Notes: generated by a model not told the origin, from the sequence alone. A stretch of DNA of 64,000 nucleotides from Heyndrickxia shackletonii (GCF_001420715.1 NZ_LJJC01000004.1:2448185-2512184); one strand, 5' to 3'; positions 1 through 8,942 are shown, counted from the stretch's first letter. Made by a program: numbers and translations.

Positions 1-558
1 ATTATCAGACTCATGATCAAAAGTCAAAACTTCTTTAGCTGGATCGTAGGATTCACCGTAAAACTGTGCATCTTTATAGGTATGGATTAAATCATACGTT
101 TTTTTCATGGCATCAAAAATGTCTTTTTCTGATTCGCCATTAGGAGCCCAGTAAAGAATCTCCATCTCATTGATTTCTTTAGTTGTTAGCGATCTTCTTT
201 TATAGCCAATGGACTGTGCGTGATGGAAGCCTTCTCGCTTATAAAAACGAAGTCTCTTTTCAGTGTCGCTGTCTTCATAATTAATCGGCTCCACTTCTAG
301 TATGATTGGTTTCCTTTTCTGTTTCATTTTTTCGATTAACTTATGACCAAGCCCTTGACCGCGTGTATTTTTGGAAACAAAAAGATAATCTATAAAGATA
401 AAATTTTCGAGCTCCGCATACATTAGCACATGATTTGGACCTTCATCTTTATGATAAATATCGGACCGTTCTTCCAGCAGCGTTTCCATATGTTCTCTTG
501 ATTTCATTTCTTCTATTGGAAAATATTGATTCAACTTCTCATACCAATGCATTTTCAT
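1..558 (-). CDS. GNAT family N-acetyltransferase, C-terminus beyond window
   Basis: An open frame runs from an ATG at 558 to the left edge without a stop, giving at least 186 residues. The protein begins MKMHWYEKLNQYFPIEEM and contains the acetyl-CoA binding signature of GNAT enzymes, SKNTRGQGLGHKLIEKM, near residues 65-80, followed by a typical strand-4/5 region (PIILEVEPINYEDSDTEK). The family moves an acetyl group from acetyl-CoA to an amine; the substrate cannot be told. A TTAGGAGTC ribosome binding site lies just upstream; the second ATG at 552 has better spacing and may be the true start. The gene is partial. Confidence 0.85.
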   Translation of the reverse strand, partial: MKMHWYEKLNQYFPIEEMKSREHMETLLEERSDIYHKDEGPNHVLMYAELENFIFIDYLFVSKNTRGQGLGHKLIEKMKQKRKPIILEVEPINYEDSDTEKRLRFYKREGFHHAQSIGYKRRSLTTKEINEMEILYWAPNGESEKDIFDAMKKTYDLIHTYKDAQFYGESYDPAKEVLTFDHESDN

Positions 559-689
559 GACTCCTAACCACATTTTTATAATCCTTCTATTGGAAGTATG
601 TGTATATTGAGCTTTTTCATACTGAATCTCAAAGGGAATCTCCAAGCCTTTTTTTCACGAACCACCCGTAAGTTGTACAAGTTCATTAG

Positions 690-1218
690 TTACTAAATAA
701 GCGGAAAATTTTCTCCTAATGAGGAAATAGCACTGAAAAAAGCTTAAATAGACGGAAAGATTCCGACTATTGCCTTGAAAAAGGGGAAAATAGATAATTT
801 TGCTTTGCTTAATCGGAAAATTTCCGCTTATATATCCCGAACCGGCTTCTATTCTGCAGTCTAATCGGAAAATCTCCGCTTATTTTAACCTTTAAGGATA
901 TGAGTTCTTATGTTTCTAAAAAAACAAGTTACCTCATTTAGATGCGTCGCTGGGAGCCTTCTCGTTGTTAAATCTGTGGGGTCTGTCTCTTTCCCCCACT
1001 AATCCTGAAGGTGTCTACGTTCCCGTAAAAGTCACCCTTTAAAATCAAATCAACAATAATCCACGCACCAAATCACAAAAAATTCACAGTGAAAGAAGAA
1101 ACGGTAAGCAATTTAAATTTGCATAATGTTGATAAATCAATAAAAAAGCACTGTGAATTTAAGTGCGTTTCGCAATGTAGTTTATAATATTAGCACCGTC
1201 TAAAGTAAACCCGTTAAC
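690..1218. repeat. Dispersed intergenic repeat, copy A (about 530 bp)
   Basis: This gene-free stretch aligns over its whole length with 55497-56032. Shared blocks include the TTTGCTTTGCTTAATCGGAA region, CATTTAGATGCGTCG, GTTGATAAATCAATAAAAAA and a closing AAACCCGTTAA-like end. Inside are short imperfect palindromes with a CGGAAA...TTCCG core at about 747-771, 809-831 and 861-884. The right end of each copy sits next to the stop codon of a minus-strand gene (here the gene ending at 1220). No coding frame is preserved. The copies differ by many substitutions and small indels, so duplication is not recent. Confidence 0.75.
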
Positions 1219-1219
1219 C

Positions 1220-1720
1220 TTACATACGGCTTAGATTTATCGATTTTTTAAGTGTCTGAACAGAATAATGAAACATCTCCACAAGATCGTCGATCATATC
1301 CTCCGTTATTAAACGTGAAAAATTGATGATGATTTCTTCCTTCACACCATTTAAAGAGGAATATATTTTTCTTTCTTCATAATTATGTTCTGGACCCCAG
1401 TGTTCTTTAATCCTGTCGATGTACTTTTTGCCGGTATCATTCCATGTAAACGAAATATTTACAAATGCACCAATGTGCTTCGGATCTCCTTTTTGTAAAA
1501 TCTCTGCAGCCAATTGGTTTAGTTTTGCCTCCAGTGTTAATTTCGCTAAAATAGCGGAAGATTGTTTTAAACAAAAAGTTATTTCGTACTTTCTTGTAAG
1601 GGTTGCTAAATCGACAATGTCTTTTCTATCTACTACCTTAATTTGTCCTTCCAAATCTAAATCATATGCAGTGCCTTCTATCACGACTTTCATATTTTCG
1701 TATGCAGTAGGATCAAACAT
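1220..1720 (-). CDS. Hypothetical protein, about 166 aa, alpha/beta cytosolic
   Basis: I do not recognise the family. The chosen start is the ATG at 1720 (MFDPTAYENMKVVIEG), because an ideal GGAGGG box lies five bases upstream; a longer frame to 1753 lacks one. The product is charged and soluble, has no signal peptide or membrane segment, and alternates strand-like (MKVVIEGTAYDLD, KIYSSLNGVKEEIIINF) and helix-like parts. It stands alone between repeat copy A and a divergent MFS gene that begins 120 bp away. Function unknown. Confidence 0.75.
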   Translation of the reverse strand: MFDPTAYENMKVVIEGTAYDLDLEGQIKVVDRKDIVDLATLTRKYEITFCLKQSSAILAKLTLEAKLNQLAAEILQKGDPKHIGAFVNISFTWNDTGKKYIDRIKEHWGPEHNYEERKIYSSLNGVKEEIIINFSRLITEDMIDDLVEMFHYSVQTLKKSINLSRM

Positions 1721-1842
1721 TTTTTCCCTCCGTTCTTCTATAGTTTCTCCCAAAAATACTTAGATTACTTTGACAATTATAATCCGACATCTTATTATAT
1801 ATATTTATGAGATTAAATTAATAGAGTAAGAAGGTAATAGTT

Positions 1843-3099
1843 TTGGAAGGACAGAAGATTAGGAAGGCACAGCGGAATCTATATACCTTTCTTGTAAGTA
1901 AAATGTTGACGTCACTGGGGTTTGGTGTTTTTAACTTTGGGATTAGTCTATATATTCTATCTGCAACAGGATCAGCTCTAAGTTTTGCAACGAATATTAT
2001 GTTTAATGTGTTGCCACGTGCACTTGCTGCACCATTGGCAGGATATGTGGCTGACCGTTTTCCGAAAAAACGCATTGTTGTCATGAGTATGGCGGGAATA
2101 ACATTATCAGTAGCTGCTTTAATTGTTTATACACTGATTTTTGGTATGTCGGTTCCGGCTATCTATACGATTACAACCATATTTTCCATCATTGGTGCTT
2201 TTAATGGTGTTGCATTTTCGAGCTCCATCCCGAATTTAGTGGGGAAAGAACGTTTGCAAAAGGCATTGTCCTTTAACCAAGTATCCTATTCCATTGGCGG
2301 AATCGGCGGACCAGCAATCGGCGGGATGATGTTCGGCTTTGTTTCGATGAAAGTTTTTTTAATTTCTATGATGATTGCTTACTTTATTGCCCTTTGCTTG
2401 GAAGCAACGATGGATTTCGAATTATTTGAAGTGAGAGTGAAAAAGAAACAAGAATCGGTTACGCAAAGCATGAAGGAAGGATTTCGTTATTTACGGACAA
2501 AGCCATTTGTTCAAACCTTATTGATGACAACACTTTGGATTAATTTTTTTTCTTCGGCCGTAAGTGTCGGTCTGGTATTCGTCCTAGTTCAAAAGCTCTC
2601 GATTCCTTCATCACAAGTAGGCTTTATCGAAGGAGCAGGCGCAATGGGAATGCTAATTGCTTCCTTATATTTATCTCTACATAATGATTTAAAAAACCCT
2701 CTTACTTTTGTGAGGCGCTCCTCGTTTAGTATGTGCGGAATGCTTGCTTTCATTTCTTTACCTTTATTTTTAGCATTTAACGGTTTCTATTCCTTTATTT
2801 TTTATATGGCTGTGATGTTTTTATTTTCCGCACTGAGTGTCGGTGCAAACACACCGATGGGAGTAGTCATTCAACGTTCCATCGATGATGAATACCGCGG
2901 CCGAGTGTTTGGTATTATTGAAACACTATCTGTTGGAATGGGACCGATTGGATCACTGATTTTTGGCACATTATTTGATAAGGTCGATGCGAAGGTAATT
3001 TTCCTTTGTGCGGGATTCGTTTTATTGATGCTTGTTGCGTGGTTATTGATGTGGAGTAAAATTCGGGTTTCGGAAAAATTGGCTCATGTTTCGGATTGA
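1843..3099 (+). CDS. MFS transporter, macrolide-efflux/EntS-like
   Basis: A 418-residue protein with about twelve hydrophobic segments. The loop between helices 2 and 3 carries the MFS signature GYVADRFPKKRIVVMS (residues about 68-83), and a second copy-like motif YRGRVFGIIETLSVGMGPIGS lies in the C-terminal half, as in the MFS_3 group of drug and siderophore exporters. It starts with TTG, supported by AAGAAGG nine bases upstream. Likely a proton-driven exporter in the cytoplasmic membrane; substrate unknown. A strong hairpin follows the stop. It is monocistronic. Confidence 0.85.
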   Translation: MEGQKIRKAQRNLYTFLVSKMLTSLGFGVFNFGISLYILSATGSALSFATNIMFNVLPRALAAPLAGYVADRFPKKRIVVMSMAGITLSVAALIVYTLIFGMSVPAIYTITTIFSIIGAFNGVAFSSSIPNLVGKERLQKALSFNQVSYSIGGIGGPAIGGMMFGFVSMKVFLISMMIAYFIALCLEATMDFELFEVRVKKKQESVTQSMKEGFRYLRTKPFVQTLLMTTLWINFFSSAVSVGLVFVLVQKLSIPSSQVGFIEGAGAMGMLIASLYLSLHNDLKNPLTFVRRSSFSMCGMLAFISLPLFLAFNGFYSFIFYMAVMFLFSALSVGANTPMGVVIQRSIDDEYRGRVFGIIETLSVGMGPIGSLIFGTLFDKVDAKVIFLCAGFVLLMLVAWLLMWSKIRVSEKLAHVSD

Positions 3100-3154
3100 G
3101 TTACTTCTTGATGTTTTATGTGGTTTTCCTTTTCATTTGAATATTTTTTATCCG

Positions 3155-3185
3155 ATTGTCCTTTAGAGACCTTCTAAAGGACAAT
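3155..3185 (+). terminator. Hairpin after the MFS gene
   Basis: ATTGTCCTTTAGA and TCTAAAGGACAAT form a perfect 13-bp stem with a five-base loop, 56 bp after the MFS stop. A U-run is weak, so it may act as a transcript end stabiliser. A half copy (TGTCCTTTAGAAG) occurs at about 3209. Confidence 0.55.
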
Positions 3186-3337
3186 TGCTTTAGCATTTTG
3201 ACGCAGAATGTCCTTTAGAAGCTTTATTAAAGTCACTTCACTTTTACTTTTTACCTAGACCGTTCTTAACAAACCTTATAAAATGACACTTTCATTCTCT
3301 TTTTTTTAAAACTGATAAAAGACATTTATCTTATTTT

Positions 3338-3559
3338 TCACCTTGCACCCTCAAGCTTATACTTTTCCAAACAACTTTTACAAATACACGTCTTCCTCCT
3401 TTGTTCTGGAGGAACAAGATCAAATATCGCGTTTGGAAAAGTTTCTTCTGTACACCAGCATTTTTTGGAACTTGAATTTTTTGAATTACAGCATTGATTG
3501 CTGTTGCCGCAAAGCGGGCAGATTTCAATCTCTTCAAGAATATTATTGACTTTGTGCAT
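3338..3559 (-). CDS. Cysteine-rich CWC family protein
   Basis: A 73-residue protein with eight cysteines. It contains CPLCGNSNQCC near the N-terminus, the diagnostic KCWC motif near residue 34, and a C-terminal CICKSCLEKY pair, the layout of the Cys-rich CWC family, which presumably binds zinc. Function is unknown for the family. The overlapping frame at 3331-3537 is a shadow. The gene stands alone between an MFS gene on the other strand and the PyrR-controlled MFS gene downstream of 4884. Confidence 0.85.
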   Translation of the reverse strand: MHKVNNILEEIEICPLCGNSNQCCNSKNSSSKKCWCTEETFPNAIFDLVPPEQRRKTCICKSCLEKYKLEGAR

Positions 3560-3654
3560 TTTTGTCCACCCCTAAACTCGAACAGATACTACCATTATAC
3601 ATAAGAAATAAAAAATATAGCCTCCCTTATTCGAAAGAGAGACTACATTTAATA

Positions 3655-4884
3655 TCAAACAGCTTCTGAAACAATACCGCTAACAGTTTCATTTTCACTG
3701 CTCTTCGATTTTCCTTTTTTAAGACTAAGCATAACTGCGAAAGATAGACAATAAAGGGCTGCAAGATAAGTCATCGCAACGGACATATTTGCATGTTGTA
3801 AGATATACCCTACCAAAATTGGTGAAAACCCACCAAGCGCTCTACCGAAGTTAAAGATGGAGTTTGTCGCAGTGCTTCGTATATCTACATGATAATATCT
3901 ACTAATAAGAGCACCGTATCCTGCAAACATTCCATTTGAAAAGAAACCTACGATTGCACCGCCAATTAGGATTCCTACACTTCCACTTGCAAAAGAATAC
4001 ATGAAAACGGCGGCAGCAGAGGCAAGAAGGAAGATTCCATAGGAAAGCTTTAACCCGATTCGGTCAATGATTTGACCAAATGTCAGCATCCCCGCAATCA
4101 TTCCAACAGCTGTACTGATTGTCCATAGTGCTGAGCTTGAAACGGATAGACCTTGTGATTTTTGCAGCATAGATGGCAGCCAAATCATTAAGCCGTTATA
4201 ACCAGCAATCTGCACAGTAGCCATAATCGCTAAAGTGATTGTTGTAAAAGCAGTTCTTGGAGAATTAAATAATTGAATCAATTTCCCTTGTTTTTTCACC
4301 GCTGGCTTTTCCTTTTGTACCGCTAACCATTCCGGTGATTCATTCAAGTTTCTTCTTACGATAAAGGCAAAGATTACCGGGATTATTCCGACAAAAAACA
4401 ACCCTCTCCACCCAAACATTGGGAGGATCATCGCACTAAGAAGTGCAGCAAGTATAACTCCGAACTGCGCTCCGATACTAACATAAGAGGATGCTCTCCC
4501 CTGCTTATTCTTTGGCCAAGCTTCCGCCACTAATGCCATCCCGATTCCGTACTCTCCGCCGGCGCCTAATCCGGCGATAAATCGAAACACATACACTTGC
4601 TCAATATTTGCAGCTAATCCTGTTAGTGCAGTACCGATAGCGAACAAAAAGATAGTATACGTAAAAATCTTCACCCTGCCGAATTTATCTGCTAAGATCC
4701 CGAAAATCGTTCCTCCTACTAACATTCCAATATTTGTAATGGAAGAAATAAGTCCTCCTGTCGCTAAACTAATATGGAAATTTGCAACGATTAATGACAT
4801 GGCAAAAGAGATAAACATAATATCCATGCCCTCTAGTGTTAAACCTGCTACAGAAGCTACAACTGTTTTATTGCGATAATTCAT
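3655..4884 (-). CDS. MFS transporter under a PyrR-type leader, likely pyrimidine-related
   Basis: A 409-residue, twelve-segment MFS protein of the sugar/aromatic-acid symporter type. It has GILADKFGRVKIF after helix 2, an RFIAGLGAGGEYG helix-4 motif, and PEWL in the central loop. The start is the ATG at 4884 (MNYRNKTVV), preceded by AAAGGAG; a longer frame from TTG at 4902 would overlap that box. The leader between a sigma-A promoter (5057-5085) and the ATG carries two PyrR-binding-loop matches and an attenuator. Regulation by PyrR is known for uracil uptake and UMP synthesis, so import or export of a pyrimidine or precursor (uracil, orotate, nucleoside) is inferred. Substrate is not shown by sequence. 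Confidence 0.85.
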   Translation of the reverse strand: MNYRNKTVVASVAGLTLEGMDIMFISFAMSLIVANFHISLATGGLISSITNIGMLVGGTIFGILADKFGRVKIFTYTIFLFAIGTALTGLAANIEQVYVFRFIAGLGAGGEYGIGMALVAEAWPKNKQGRASSYVSIGAQFGVILAALLSAMILPMFGWRGLFFVGIIPVIFAFIVRRNLNESPEWLAVQKEKPAVKKQGKLIQLFNSPRTAFTTITLAIMATVQIAGYNGLMIWLPSMLQKSQGLSVSSSALWTISTAVGMIAGMLTFGQIIDRIGLKLSYGIFLLASAAAVFMYSFASGSVGILIGGAIVGFFSNGMFAGYGALISRYYHVDIRSTATNSIFNFGRALGGFSPILVGYILQHANMSVAMTYLAALYCLSFAVMLSLKKGKSKSSENETVSGIVSEAV

Positions 4885-4901
4885 TTTTCTTTCTCCTTTC
4901 A

Positions 4902-4915
4902 AGCCTCACAGGACT
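4902..4915 (-). promoter_or_regulatory. PyrR binding loop 2, next to the ribosome binding site
   Basis: Read on the minus strand this is AGTCCTGTGAGGCT, a perfect match to the PyrR consensus ARUCCNGNGAGGYU. It folds as a hairpin (AG/CU and CC/GG pairs, a bulged U, UGUGA loop). The Shine-Dalgarno box AAAGGAG begins four bases after it. A PyrR-UMP complex here could mask translation initiation, as described for PyrR in mycobacteria. Confidence 0.7.
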
Positions 4916-4929
4916 TTATTTAAAAGAGT

Positions 4930-4975
4930 TCAAATAATAATAAATGCCCTTCCATCCAAGAGGACAAAAGGGCAT
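4930..4975 (-). terminator. Attenuator terminator in the PyrR leader
   Basis: On the minus strand ATGCCCTT and AAGGGCAT (4968-4975 and 4944-4951) form an 8-bp stem followed by UUUAUUAUUAUUU. The 5' arm GCCCTTTT can instead pair with AAAAGGGC just after PyrR loop 1, giving the mutually exclusive antiterminator expected of pyr leaders. Confidence 0.75.
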
Positions 4976-5004
4976 GAACATACAAAAAAGTAATCATTAA
5001 GTTG

Positions 5005-5032
5005 CCGCCCTTTTTGGCCTCACAGGACCAGA
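5005..5032 (-). promoter_or_regulatory. PyrR binding loop 1 (anti-antiterminator)
   Basis: Minus-strand GGTCCTGTGAGGCC at 5016-5029 matches the PyrR loop with A1-U14 changed to G1-C14, a pair-preserving change, so the hairpin with UGUGA loop is retained. It lies immediately before AAAAGGGC, the antiterminator arm. PyrR bound to UMP would stabilise this hairpin and favour termination at 4944-4975. Confidence 0.75.
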
Positions 5033-5056
5033 TTAAAGGTAATATATTTGTTAATA

Positions 5057-5085
5057 ATCATAGCATGATAGATTTCATCTTTCAA
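5057..5085 (-). promoter_or_regulatory. Sigma-A promoter of the PyrR-controlled MFS gene
   Basis: Minus strand TTGAAA (5080-5085), 17-bp spacer, TATGAT (5057-5062). Transcription would begin near 5050, giving a leader of about 165 nt that contains loop 1, the attenuator and loop 2. Confidence 0.7.
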
Positions 5086-5235
5086 CATGTTATTTTCTAA
5101 TAGCAACTGTAAATGAATTATTTCCAAATAGTTTTTGATTCGTTATAATAAGTAAGTATGTATAAAATTTAGCGATTAAAAAGCTGAACGAAAGGCTTTT
5201 ACAAATAGATTAAAAAATTAGAGGAGGAACATTTA

Positions 5236-6630
5236 TTGACTGTTACTAATGAAAAAACGTTTGTCACAGAAATTAATCATTTGGATGAAAAAGGATCGGG
5301 ACAAGCTGTGGTTTGGCGGGAAAATGAGCTAGGAAATCCAAAAAAATTAAAGCTAACGATCCCACAAACATTGCCAGGTGAAAAGGTCCGTGTAACGGTC
5401 GACCAACCTGAGCGAAGAAGAAGAAAAGCAATGCCAGACGAAATCCTAGAAGCACATCCAGAACGACTACAACCAGCATGTCCGCATTTTGACCTTTGTG
5501 GCGGTTGTGTTTGGCAGCATTGGCAATATTCTGGACAGCTGCAACAAAAAACAAATCATGTTAAACATGCAGTCGAAGCACAAGGATTTGATCCCAAACT
5601 CGTTCGTGAAACGATTGGAATGGACGATCCTTGGAGATACCGAAATAAAATGGAATTTACTTTCGCGCCAGATGGTTCATTAGGCTTGCATGAGCAAGGT
5701 AACTTCCGGAAAATTATTTCTCTTGAAACTTGTTTAATTGCGGGTAAGGAAATGGTCGAAGCAGCTATGGAAATAGCGAACTGGGTAAAAGCATATCAAT
5801 TAAAAGGGTATGATAAAGACGCCCATGAAGGTTTACTCCGCCATTTAATGGTACGTCAGTCCTTTGCTACTGGTGAAATGATGCTTGCACTGTTTGCTAC
5901 GGAAGCTCCTGACGGTGATCTTGAGGAAGCCGTTCAAGATTTAAAAGATCGGATTGAACGGAAATTTTCGCAAGTAAAAAGCTTATTGTGGCTTGAAAAT
6001 ACAGATTGGGCGGACCGTACTCAATCAGAAAAAAGTCATGTGTTGGCAGGTCGGGATTTTATTTATGATGAAATGGCTGGATACCGATATCGTCTTTGGT
6101 TCGATACATTCTTCCAAACAAACCCTACTCAAGCACAAAAATTAGTAGAAATTGCATTAGAAATGGGTCAGCCGAAAAAAACGGAAAAAATGATAGACCT
6201 ATTCTGTGGTGTGGGTACCTTCTCACTGCCATTTGCAAGCCGAGTTGCTGAACTGGCTGGGATTGAGATTGTGGAAACTTCCATCGAATCTGCGAAACGT
6301 AATGCACAAGACAACGAAATTACCAACACCTACTTTTTAGCAAAAGATGCAAGAATGGGAATTGATCAGGTTCTTGAAAGCTTCGGTCACCCTGAACTGC
6401 TAATGCTTGACCCTCCTCGCTCTGGTGCAGGTGGTAAAGTCATGAGAAAAATTGGCCGTTCCAAGCCGGAACGTATTGTCTATGTATCTTGTAATCCAGA
6501 TACATTTGCTACGGATATTAAAGAACTTGAACCATTTGGTTATACACTGAAAGCAGTGCAACCGGTAGATTTATTTCCGCATACGGTACATGTGGAATGT
6601 GTTGCGTTGCTTGTTAGAAATGAAGATTAA
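5236..6630 (+). CDS. rlmD: 23S rRNA (uracil-5-)-methyltransferase, RlmD/RlmCD family
   Basis: A 464-residue TrmA/RumA family enzyme that methylates uracil C5 in 23S rRNA with S-adenosylmethionine. An N-terminal TRAM-like domain (to about residue 65) precedes an iron-sulfur cysteine set, CPHFDLCGGC near residue 82 plus ETC near 164. The SAM site DLFCGVGTFSLPFA is near 318, DPPRSGAGG near 392, and SCNPDTFATD near 418 holds the catalytic cysteine. The start is TTG with GAGGAGG eight bases upstream. In Bacillus one such enzyme (RlmCD) modifies two positions; which applies here is not decidable. Followed by a strong terminator. Confidence 0.93.
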   Translation: MTVTNEKTFVTEINHLDEKGSGQAVVWRENELGNPKKLKLTIPQTLPGEKVRVTVDQPERRRRKAMPDEILEAHPERLQPACPHFDLCGGCVWQHWQYSGQLQQKTNHVKHAVEAQGFDPKLVRETIGMDDPWRYRNKMEFTFAPDGSLGLHEQGNFRKIISLETCLIAGKEMVEAAMEIANWVKAYQLKGYDKDAHEGLLRHLMVRQSFATGEMMLALFATEAPDGDLEEAVQDLKDRIERKFSQVKSLLWLENTDWADRTQSEKSHVLAGRDFIYDEMAGYRYRLWFDTFFQTNPTQAQKLVEIALEMGQPKKTEKMIDLFCGVGTFSLPFASRVAELAGIEIVETSIESAKRNAQDNEITNTYFLAKDARMGIDQVLESFGHPELLMLDPPRSGAGGKVMRKIGRSKPERIVYVSCNPDTFATDIKELEPFGYTLKAVQPVDLFPHTVHVECVALLVRNED

Positions 6631-6647
6631 ATTCATGGATAATGCAG

Positions 6648-6690
6648 TAAGCCCCTTGTTCAAAATCATAGAATAAGGGGCTTATTTTTG
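6648..6690 (+). terminator. Rho-independent terminator of rlmD
   Basis: TAAGCCCCTT and AAGGGGCTTA form a 10-bp stem followed by TTTTTG, 17 bp after the stop codon. Confidence 0.9.
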
Positions 6691-6939
6691 CATTAATGTA
6701 GTTTGATTTTTATTTGAAGCTTTCGGAGTTATCTGGTGATGGTACTTTTTATAGGTCTGGATGAGAAAACATCACGATTTGATTATTTGATTCTGAGATA
6801 CATGCCTTGTGAACAAGTCGCTTAAATAATGTATTTAGAAATATTTCTATAAATATAGCTATAGTACAAAGAAAACCTGGTACGACGGATGTATAAACTT
6901 TTGTCTCTGATTACTTACTCAAGTAACTAAAAACTTCAA

Positions 6940-6976
6940 AAAAAAAGCCCTCTTTTTTCAATCGAAAATAAAGGGC
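6940..6976 (-). terminator. Terminator of the nitroreductase gene
   Basis: Minus strand GCCCTTTATTTTC...AAAAAAGAGGGC followed by a run of nine T; it lies 10 bp past the stop codon at 6987. The 250 bp between this and the rlmD terminator hold no recognisable feature. Confidence 0.8.
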
Positions 6977-6986
6977 AATCATCTAT

Positions 6987-7553
6987 TTATTTAAACCAAA
7001 TCGTCTTTTCTTCAGCCGGTACCCGCTCCGCTTTTATATGAAAATCCTGCTTTGGATAGCCAACATATACAAGTCCTACAATTTTATCGTTTTCCTCTAA
7101 ATGGAGATATTTATTTAATTCAGGTTCGTATGCAATATCACCTGTTCTCGCGATGGTTGCTAAACCTTTTTCTGTTGCAAGCAGCAATAAGTTTTGCATT
7201 GCGCAACCAGCTGCAACGATTTCTTCTATTTCCGGAACTTTACCAGTTGGACTTGCCGCCATGATAATGATTACAGGTGCTCTCAATGGCCCTTTTCTTG
7301 CTTTTTCAATCTTTTTCTGCGCCTCTTCTTCACCTAGCCCCTTCGTTTTCTCTTCCATGATTCTGGCCATTTCATTCCCTAATTTTACACGGCCTTCCCC
7401 TTTTACAACCCGAAATTTCCACGGTTCTGTCTTTTTATGGTTAGGTGCCCAAGTTGCTGCTTCCAGTAACTCATTGATTACTTGGTCAGGCACATCTTTT
7501 TCCTCTACAGCACCGATTGAGCGACGCGATTTGATTAAATCCATTAATTCCAT
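6987..7553 (-). CDS. Nitroreductase family protein (FMN), YdjA-like
   Basis: A 188-residue flavoprotein of the nitroreductase superfamily. It has the FMN-binding start SRRSIGAVEEKDV (residues 9-21), the ATWAPNHKKTEPWKF motif near 33-47, and a C-terminal VGLVYVGYP strand. Such enzymes reduce nitro or quinone substrates with NAD(P)H; the physiological substrate is unknown. The short length and the WAPNHKKTEPW motif fit the YdjA/YfhC branch. Single gene, own terminator. Confidence 0.9.
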   Translation of the reverse strand: MELMDLIKSRRSIGAVEEKDVPDQVINELLEAATWAPNHKKTEPWKFRVVKGEGRVKLGNEMARIMEEKTKGLGEEEAQKKIEKARKGPLRAPVIIIMAASPTGKVPEIEEIVAAGCAMQNLLLLATEKGLATIARTGDIAYEPELNKYLHLEENDKIVGLVYVGYPKQDFHIKAERVPAEEKTIWFK

Positions 7554-7636
7554 GTGTCATCTTCTCCTTTGCAAAAAACAAACATAACTTGAGTATAGGA
7601 TATGGAAAAAAATTCTTCAAATGATTTGTAATCCTT

Positions 7637-8692
7637 TTAGGATATATTCATATGCACATCCCTCGACTTCTCCCTGCCTATTTTCCCCAACATGAAAGGC
7701 AAATAGTGATTAATAATATATACAGCAGGCACTAAGACAAATGCAGCGGTAAAAGTATACAGTAATCCTTTTATTACAGGGATATCGACTAAATCCACGT
7801 TATCTAACACATATTTTTGCATCACTAAACTGATTAAAAAGAAAATAATCTTCTGATGCAGTGCTAAATAGATGATTGAATTTTTTCCGATATACTGGAG
7901 TGCCTGACTTCTCTTTATTCGCTTAATTCCTATCATAAAAGCGCCTATTCCTGAAAACGCAGCCATGTAAAATAATAGGATATTCCCTAAACTGCTATTG
8001 TAGAAGTCGACCCTATCTCCAGTTAAAACATAATTGAAATATCCTGCAGCGGTATTAACCAACAAGAAAAAAATAAATGTTTTAAAATTAATAAACCGCT
8101 CTAATTTCTCACGATATTCCTTATAGAAGTAACCAATACCATAAAATCCAACACTGATCATCGCCACATCGATACTCCAAGGCAATGGTTGTCCGCCCAT
8201 TTTATTGTAAATACATCCGATAACAGATAATAAAATTAACAAGAAGCTTATCTTCTTATTTGTTCGCCCAATTTTTGAAATCAAATAAAAGAATAATTCG
8301 GTGCAAAATAAACAAGCTACAAACCATAACGCACCGCTATGAACTGTCCAATTCGATTTTCTTATATCGATAAAAGTTCCAATCAATGGAGTGAATAAAT
8401 TATCATGATAATCTACTTTTCCATAATAATAGACAACTAAAAACCATAAGTAAGCTACCAATGAGAAACAAAGATATGGAAGGACTAATGATTTTGTCCT
8501 TTTTATTAAAAACACCTTTAAATTAGGGTATTTTTCTATTTTGAATAAATAACCTGATAAAAAGAAAAACAGTGGCATATGGAAGGTATAAATATACGTT
8601 TTAAGATATTCCGGAATGTCCGCATGCCCCATCATAACAAGGAGCATCCCCAATCCTTTTCCAGCATCTAACCAATCAAGTCTTTTCTTCAT
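7637..8692 (-). CDS. Acyltransferase 3 family membrane protein
   Basis: About 351 residues with roughly ten membrane segments. It begins with the family signature DAGKGLGMLLVMMGH (catalytic His) and then FHMPLFFFLSGYLF, both diagnostic of acyltransferase 3 (OatA-like) O-acetyltransferases that acetylate cell-surface sugars. The start chosen is ATG 8692 (MKKRLDWLD), with GAGGGG upstream; an upstream extension to 8749 is unsupported. No extracellular SGNH domain is fused. The acceptor is unknown. Confidence 0.87.
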   Translation of the reverse strand: MKKRLDWLDAGKGLGMLLVMMGHADIPEYLKTYIYTFHMPLFFFLSGYLFKIEKYPNLKVFLIKRTKSLVLPYLCFSLVAYLWFLVVYYYGKVDYHDNLFTPLIGTFIDIRKSNWTVHSGALWFVACLFCTELFFYLISKIGRTNKKISFLLILLSVIGCIYNKMGGQPLPWSIDVAMISVGFYGIGYFYKEYREKLERFINFKTFIFFLLVNTAAGYFNYVLTGDRVDFYNSSLGNILLFYMAAFSGIGAFMIGIKRIKRSQALQYIGKNSIIYLALHQKIIFFLISLVMQKYVLDNVDLVDIPVIKGLLYTFTAAFVLVPAVYIINHYLPFMLGKIGREKSRDVHMNIS

Positions 8693-8942
8693 CGAAATCC
8701 CCTCTCTTCTACTAATTGTGATTTGAGGTTGATGATCATGCGAAGTCAACTGAATCCTTCGGTGATCAATCGGATAAATAAAATATACTATTTTACACTT
8801 AAATAAAACTTAAGAAGGAATGATTCCCCTTAACGAGCTTGATTTAATAAATGTATTGAGTCCTTTATCATGTAAATAATAATTTTATCCGGTTATATAC
8901 AAGTTCGTTGCGGAAATAAAATATATAAGGGGGCTATGAACA

